8,646 nt of DNA from NCBI GenBank assembly GCA_900321645.1, contig ONWZ01000013.1, positions 1 through 8,646 of the forward strand. Direction: 5' to 3'. Position 1 is the stretch's first letter, and each line of letters begins with the position of its first letter. The notes below the pieces were generated by a model. That model was not told the DNA's origin. It searched no databases and saw only the letters and a program-made list of their open reading frames with translations. Positions 5,515 to 8,646 of the stretch are shown here, piece by piece. The position numbers were made by a program, and so were the translations under genes. Origin of the DNA: an uncultured Eubacteriales bacterium. GTDB taxonomy: Bacteria; Bacillota_I; Bacilli_A; RF39; UBA660.

Positions 5515-6473
5515 AAAAGTTTTTAAAAGAAAACCTAAGTTTTTTATTAATGTTGGCATTAATATTTGCTATCTTTAAAATTGAACTTCCATATTATATT
5601 GAAGCTCCTGGTGGAACTATTAATCTATCTAAACGTATCAATGAAAATTACAACCGTAAAGATGGTAGTTTGAATATGCTTTATGTAACTGAATATAAAG
5701 GAAACATTGTAACGGTATTGCTTAGTAAAGTGATAAAAACATGGGATTTGTATGAAATAAAAAAACAACAAGTGTCTAATGAAAACACCCACGACATATA
5801 TATTAGAAATAAAGTAATGCTTGATAATTCAACTGGTAATGCTACCTACGTTGCCTATAAATATGCCAATAAAGATATTAATATTACTAGTAAAGAAAAT
5901 ATTGTTATCGCTACGACTAAAGATAATCATTTTGAAATAGGGGATATTATTTTAACAGTTGATGATTTAGAAGTAGAGAATATAAATACAATTAAAGAAT
6001 ACTTAAAAAATAAAGATCCTGGTGATGAAATAGACATTAAAATTGAAAGAAATAACAAAGAAAAACATATCAAAGAAATTTTAGATGAAGATAAAGTGCT
6101 TGGCATTATGATGGTTACTAATTATACATATGATGTCTCAGATAATTTAAGCATTGCTTTTAAAAATGGTGAAGGGGGATCTTCTGGTGGTTTAATTATT
6201 ACCTTAGGTATCTATAGCGAAATAACTGGCACAGACTTATTAAAAGGCAGAAATATTGCCGGTACTGGCACCATTGATATTGATGGTAATGTCGGCGAAA
6301 TCGATGGCATAAAATATAAAATAGCGGGTGCTGTTAGAAACCATATGGATGTTGTTTTAGTGTCACCATATAATTATGAAGAAGCTAAAAAAGTAGTCGA
6401 AGAAAATAATTATCAAATTGAAATAATTAAAGTAAATACTTTTAAAGAAGCTGTTGATTATTTAATGCAATAG
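5511..6473 (+). CDS. ylbL: YlbL/SepM-type PDZ-Lon serine protease, membrane anchored
   Basis: Membrane-anchored protease that cuts substrates outside the cytoplasm; SepM in streptococci trims a peptide pheromone. The 320 residues are close to the family's usual 340. An N-terminal membrane helix (about 8-24) is followed by the family mark YYIEAPGG (28-35), a PDZ domain (about 120-190, with GDIILTVDD) and a C-terminal Lon-like S16 domain (about 195-318). The catalytic dyad is S224 in EGGSSGG (Lon proteases usually have GPSAG) and K270 in GIKYKIAGA, preceded by AGTGTIDIDGNVGEIDG. Both residues are present, so it should be active. AGGTGAT (5501-5507) marks the start, the same motif as before pgk. 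spoIVFA begins 39 bases downstream with no strong terminator between, so the three genes may be co-transcribed. A role in sporulation signalling is inference from this context. Confidence 0.9.
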   Translation: MKKFLKENLSFLLMLALIFAIFKIELPYYIEAPGGTINLSKRINENYNRKDGSLNMLYVTEYKGNIVTVLLSKVIKTWDLYEIKKQQVSNENTHDIYIRNKVMLDNSTGNATYVAYKYANKDINITSKENIVIATTKDNHFEIGDIILTVDDLEVENINTIKEYLKNKDPGDEIDIKIERNNKEKHIKEILDEDKVLGIMMVTNYTYDVSDNLSIAFKNGEGGSSGGLIITLGIYSEITGTDLLKGRNIAGTGTIDIDGNVGEIDGIKYKIAGAVRNHMDVVLVSPYNYEEAKKVVEENNYQIEIIKVNTFKEAVDYLMQ

Positions 6474-6512
6474 CTTTTTTCATATTATTAAAAAAGAGAC
6501 ATATAATTTACT

Positions 6513-7079
6513 ATGAAACAGGAAAATGAAGAAAAATTAATCAAGTATTTAAGAAGTTTAATTATCCGTAGTATGGTTGTAATTGTTTTGTTTTTAATTA
6601 TGGCAATTCTCTCTAAAGCAAACAATACATATAAAGATTTAATTGTCTCGAATGTTTATGAAAAGAATATCTCTTTTGCCAAAATAAAAAAAATGTATGA
6701 TAAATATTTAGGTGGTATTATTCCGTTAGATAAAAAGATTGCTAAAGAGATAACGGTTTTTAATGAAGAACTGACATACGATGATGCCTCAATCTATTAT
6801 GATGGCGTAAAATTAACAGTCAGCGATAATTACCTTGTCCCAATTCAAGCTGAAGGTATGATAGTCTATATTGGTGAAAAAGAACATTATGGTAACGTCG
6901 TTATTATTGAGGGCATAGATGGTATTGATATATGGTATGGTAATATGGAAAAGATTAGTCACAAGCTATACGATTATGTTGAAAAAAATACTTATCTAGG
7001 AACAACTAAAGATAATGCATTATACCTAGTTTATCAAAAAGATGGTAAGTTTCTAGATTATCAAGCATATTTAAAATGA
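6513..7079 (+). CDS. spoIVFA: SpoIVFA-like regulator of the SpoIVFB protease, degenerate M23 domain
   Basis: Membrane protein that holds the intramembrane protease SpoIVFB inactive until a forespore signal protease cleaves it. The 188 residues have a short cytoplasmic start, one membrane helix (about 16-36), a linker, and an outside LytM/M23-like domain (about 105-188). That domain keeps the fold pattern (LVPIQAEGMIVYIG, HYGNVVIIEG, IDIWYGNMEKIS, YDYVEKNTYLGTT, LYLVYQKDGKFLDYQAYL). Metal-binding histidines are missing: WYGNMEK has Asn where active M23 enzymes have His. It is therefore probably a non-catalytic regulator, as expected for SpoIVFA. No good ribosome binding site is visible at 6513; only a weak GAGA lies about 13 bases upstream. 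Its last four bases are shared with the start of spoIVFB, indicating translational coupling. The assignment rests on domain pattern plus the adjacent M50 gene. Confidence 0.85.
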   Translation: MKQENEEKLIKYLRSLIIRSMVVIVLFLIMAILSKANNTYKDLIVSNVYEKNISFAKIKKMYDKYLGGIIPLDKKIAKEITVFNEELTYDDASIYYDGVKLTVSDNYLVPIQAEGMIVYIGEKEHYGNVVIIEGIDGIDIWYGNMEKISHKLYDYVEKNTYLGTTKDNALYLVYQKDGKFLDYQAYLK

Positions 7080-7831
7080 AAATAAAATTTCATTATACAT
7101 ATATATTAATAGCCTTTGGTTTTATAATCACCGGCTATTTTTCTAATCTACTTATATTTACCAGTATTATCATAATTCATGAATTAGGCCATTATTTATT
7201 TGCTAAATTAAACAATCTTGAGCCTGTATCGATAACAATATATCCATTTGGTGGAGTAACAAAGATAAATAGTTTAATAAATACTAAAACATCAAAAGAA
7301 TTAATGGTGGCTCTTGCAGGAGTAACATTTCAGACAATGTATTATTTACTAATTGTTTTTTTATATCATAATCACATAGTCAGAAATTATCTTTTTAATA
7401 TTTTTAAAGAATATCACTATCATATTCTTATTTTCAATTTATTCCCCATTTATCCATTAGATGGATCTAAAATTTTAAATCTAATTATGACTGAATATAT
7501 GCCATATAAATTAACTCATAAAATAACAATTATTATTTCAATTATTACTTCAATAATTATAATCATTACTAATTATTATCAATTTAATTATACAACCATT
7601 CTAATTATCACTATTATTATTGATAATCTCATTAAATATTACAAGAATATTAACTATTTTTTCAATAAATTCTTATTAGAAAGATACCTCTATAAATTTA
7701 ATCTTCATAAACCTAAAACAATAACTAAAATTACCGATATGTATAAAGAGAAATACCATATAATTAAAGAAAAAAATGAATATTTGACAGAAAAAGAACT
7801 TTTAAAGCGTCGATTTAAAGGAAAATACTAA
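7076..7831 (+). CDS. spoIVFB: SpoIVFB-type intramembrane metalloprotease (M50), without CBS domain
   Basis: Site-2-type protease in the outer forespore membrane that cleaves pro-sigma-K in the mother cell (known for B. subtilis). The 251 residues are mostly membrane helices. The zinc site is H35-E36-L-G-H39 in the second helix, with the third ligand D129 in NLFPIYPLDGSKIL, so all catalytic residues are present. A hydrophobic block (about 145-185) follows, then a basic cytoplasmic tail (about 186-251) including FLLERYLYKF and ending in a Lys/Arg-rich TEKELLKRRFKGKY. The B. subtilis protein (about 288 residues) has a C-terminal CBS domain that senses ATP; nothing resembling it is visible here. 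The start overlaps the spoIVFA stop (ATGA at 7076-7079) and there is no separate ribosome binding site. The neighbour downstream is rplU, as in B. subtilis. Confidence 0.93.
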   Translation: MKIKFHYTYILIAFGFIITGYFSNLLIFTSIIIIHELGHYLFAKLNNLEPVSITIYPFGGVTKINSLINTKTSKELMVALAGVTFQTMYYLLIVFLYHNHIVRNYLFNIFKEYHYHILIFNLFPIYPLDGSKILNLIMTEYMPYKLTHKITIIISIITSIIIIITNYYQFNYTTILIITIIIDNLIKYYKNINYFFNKFLLERYLYKFNLHKPKTITKITDMYKEKYHIIKEKNEYLTEKELLKRRFKGKY

Positions 7832-7838
7832 AAAATGT

Positions 7839-7868
7839 TTGACATAAAGCCATATATTATGTTAAAAT
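7839..7868 (+). promoter_or_regulatory. Promoter for the rplU-prp-rpmA operon
   Basis: TTGACA (7839-7844) is followed after 18 bases by TAAAAT (7863-7868), itself preceded by TG (7860-7861) as an extended -10. Transcription should begin near 7875, at the beginning of the leader RNA. There is no terminator between spoIVFB and this promoter, so read-through from the sporulation genes is possible. Confidence 0.75.
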
Positions 7869-7874
7869 TATAAC

Positions 7875-7974
7875 TGTTTGAAGACCTCGAGTGATGAACT
7901 CAACCGCACAGAAATTGGTTAAAAAGTGATTAATATCCACCATAATGGCGAGTCTTAAACAAATATATAAGGAG
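7875..7974 (+). ncRNA. Ribosomal protein L21 leader RNA
   Basis: The ~100-nucleotide leader has the organisation of the Firmicutes L21 leader family. A closing helix is formed by AAGAC-CTCG (7881-7889) with CGAG-TCTT (7949-7956), one C bulged. Inside it are a hairpin GAGT (7889-7892) with ACTC (7898-7901), which shares G7889 with the closing helix, a helix AACC (7902-7905) with GGTT (7917-7920), and a small CCA/TGG hairpin near 7940-7948. It lies between the promoter and the AAGGAGG ribosome binding site (7969-7975) of rplU. It is thought to bind L21 and control expression of the operon. The fold was worked out by eye. Confidence 0.75.
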
Positions 7975-7980
7975 GTAAAT

Positions 7981-8280
7981 ATGAAAGCAATAATTGAAAC
8001 AGGTGGAAAACAATATTATGTTACTGAAGGCGACACTATTTTTGTTGAAAAATTAGATGCTGAGGAAGGTAAGAAAGTTGTTTTTGATAAAGTTTTAATG
8101 GCCGGTGGTGTAACTGGTAACCCATATGTAAAAGGAGTTACTGTTGAAGGTAAAGTAGTAAAACAAGGCAAAGGTAAGAAGATGACAATCTTTACTTATG
8201 TTCCTAACAAAAGATCTACAAGAAAGAAACAAGGACATCGTCAACCATATACTAAAATTGAAATTACGAAGATTAAATAA
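7981..8280 (+). CDS. rplU: 50S ribosomal protein L21
   Basis: Large-subunit protein bound to 23S rRNA. The 99 residues match the family length (about 100-103). It begins MKAIIETGGKQYYV and includes the KVLMAGG region and the conserved basic C-terminal stretch KRSTRKKQGHRQPYTKIEI. I placed the start at 7981, eight codons' worth of sequence shorter of spurious upstream reading than the in-frame ATG at 7945 would give (that ATG would add 12 residues). The 7981 ATG directly follows AAGGAGG (7969-7975) and gives the normal N-terminus, while the 7945 ATG lies within the leader RNA helix without a binding site. It is first in the rplU-prp-rpmA operon; prp starts 9 bases after the stop. Confidence 0.97.
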   Translation: MKAIIETGGKQYYVTEGDTIFVEKLDAEEGKKVVFDKVLMAGGVTGNPYVKGVTVEGKVVKQGKGKKMTIFTYVPNKRSTRKKQGHRQPYTKIEITKIK

Positions 8281-8289
8281 GGTGCTTTT

Positions 8290-8589
8290 ATGATTAAAGT
8301 AGAAGTAACAAAAAAAGATATTTCAGTAACTGGTCATGCCATGTATGATGATTATGGAAAAGATATTGTATGTGCTGCTGCAAGTAGCGTCATAACAACT
8401 TCGGTTGAAAGTATTGCTAGTATTAAAGAAGATGCTATCGATGTTAAAGAAGAACAAGATAAATTAACCATTATTATTAATAGTCATGATGAAATAACTA
8501 ATAAATTAATTATTACAATGTTAAATTTATTACAAGAGTTACAAAAGAAATATCCCCAAAACATTAAAATTACTAATAAGGAGGAATAA
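8290..8589 (+). CDS. prp: Ribosomal-processing cysteine protease Prp
   Basis: Small cytoplasmic cysteine protease (YsxB/TM1457 family) that removes the N-terminal extension of ribosomal protein L27 in Firmicutes. The 99 residues match the small size of the family. The catalytic pair is visible: H16 in TGHAMYDDYG and C28 in KDIVCAAASSVITTSVESI. The C-terminal half has the expected two-strand, one-helix pattern (ITNKLIITMLNLLQELQKKYP). AAGGTG at 8279-8284, overlapping the rplU stop, is the ribosome binding site. The substrate gene rpmA follows immediately, its binding site AAGGAGG (8578-8584) overlapping the last codons of prp, and its product carries the matching cleavage motif. Confidence 0.95.
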   Translation: MIKVEVTKKDISVTGHAMYDDYGKDIVCAAASSVITTSVESIASIKEDAIDVKEEQDKLTIIINSHDEITNKLIITMLNLLQELQKKYPQNIKITNKEE

Positions 8590-8592
8590 AAT

Positions 8593-8646
8593 ATGTTAAA
8601 GTTTTTAGAATTTAATATACAATTATTTGCTCACAAAAAAGGACAA
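8593..8646 (+). CDS. rpmA: 50S ribosomal protein L27, N-terminal part (cut by window edge)
   Basis: The first 18 codons are visible before the window ends. They encode a 13-residue extension ending FNIQLFA, followed by HKKGQ, which resembles the usual mature L27 start (AHKKG). The extension resembles the Firmicutes Prp cleavage motif (LNLQFFA), after which the protease cuts so that the mature N-terminus can reach the peptidyl transferase centre. Spacing from AAGGAGG (8578-8584) to the ATG is 8 bases. Identification rests on this short N-terminus plus the rplU-prp gene order, which together are very characteristic. Confidence 0.93.
   Translation, partial: MLKFLEFNIQLFAHKKGQ

Noticed and set aside
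6441..6497. Possible terminator between the PDZ protease gene and spoIVFA
   Set aside because: Weak pairing (AAAGAAGCT with AGCTTTTTT, loop of about 19 bases, one G-T pair) is less convincing than the clean terminators elsewhere. Read-through into spoIVFA remains likely.
7945..7980. 12-residue extension of L21, or a leader peptide, from an ATG in the L21 leader
   Set aside because: The ATG is inside the leader RNA structure with no SD sequence. The 7981 start has AAGGAGG and the normal L21 N-terminus.

Overview
The window looks like a chromosomal segment of a low-GC, endospore-forming member of the Bacilli/Firmicutes, probably a compact-genome gut lineage (Erysipelotrichales- or RF39-like). 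The lineage name is inference. The evidence is very AT-rich DNA, strong AGGAGG-type ribosome binding sites, near-consensus TTGACA/TATAAT promoters, short U-tailed terminators after most transcripts, and a group of sporulation genes (spo0A, ylbJ, spoIVFA, spoIVFB). Tryptophan is encoded by TGG, and spoIVFA ends at TGA in its 4-base overlap with spoIVFB, so the code appears to be standard bacterial rather than the mycoplasma variant. No mobile element, CRISPR array, rRNA or tRNA gene was seen.

Layout. Positions 1-318 hold perhaps the last codons of an upstream gene, then an AT-rich stretch with several hairpins, a terminator at 209-242 and a perfect promoter. pgk follows (319-1482), monocistronic with its own terminator. 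spo0A (1583-2347), the sporulation master regulator, has a match to its own binding box in the upstream region. It converges on rpsD (2377-2979, minus), and both stop codons lie inside their terminator hairpins. rpsD has a perfect consensus promoter and a ~135-nt structured leader, typical of S4 autoregulation. Divergently come hpf (start 3268), the long ribosome hibernation factor, and then an unrecognised membrane protein with two Ig-like (DUF5011-type) domains (3878-4501). ylbJ (4523-5455, minus) is a sporulation membrane protein divergent from a PDZ-Lon-type serine protease of the YlbL/SepM family (5511-6473). That protease gene is followed closely by spoIVFA (6513-7079) and spoIVFB (7076-7831, overlapping by 4 bases). 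A promoter and an L21 leader RNA then precede rplU (start 7981), prp (8290-8589) and the first 18 codons of rpmA.

How the genes fit together. Two themes alternate: translation (rpsD, hpf, rplU, prp, rpmA) and sporulation (spo0A, ylbJ, spoIVFAB), with one glycolytic gene. spoIVFA-spoIVFB-rplU-prp-rpmA is the arrangement known from Bacillus subtilis. ylbJ and ylbL are also near neighbours there, but at a separate locus. Here the two blocks are joined, so a PDZ serine protease stands directly upstream of the SpoIVFA/SpoIVFB intramembrane protease complex. That is the part of the window most open to a new functional reading. The Prp protease gene and the N-terminal extension on L27 form a matched enzyme-substrate pair. 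The least explained non-coding signal is a pair of hairpins in the first 242 bases whose 7-base loops are perfectly complementary.
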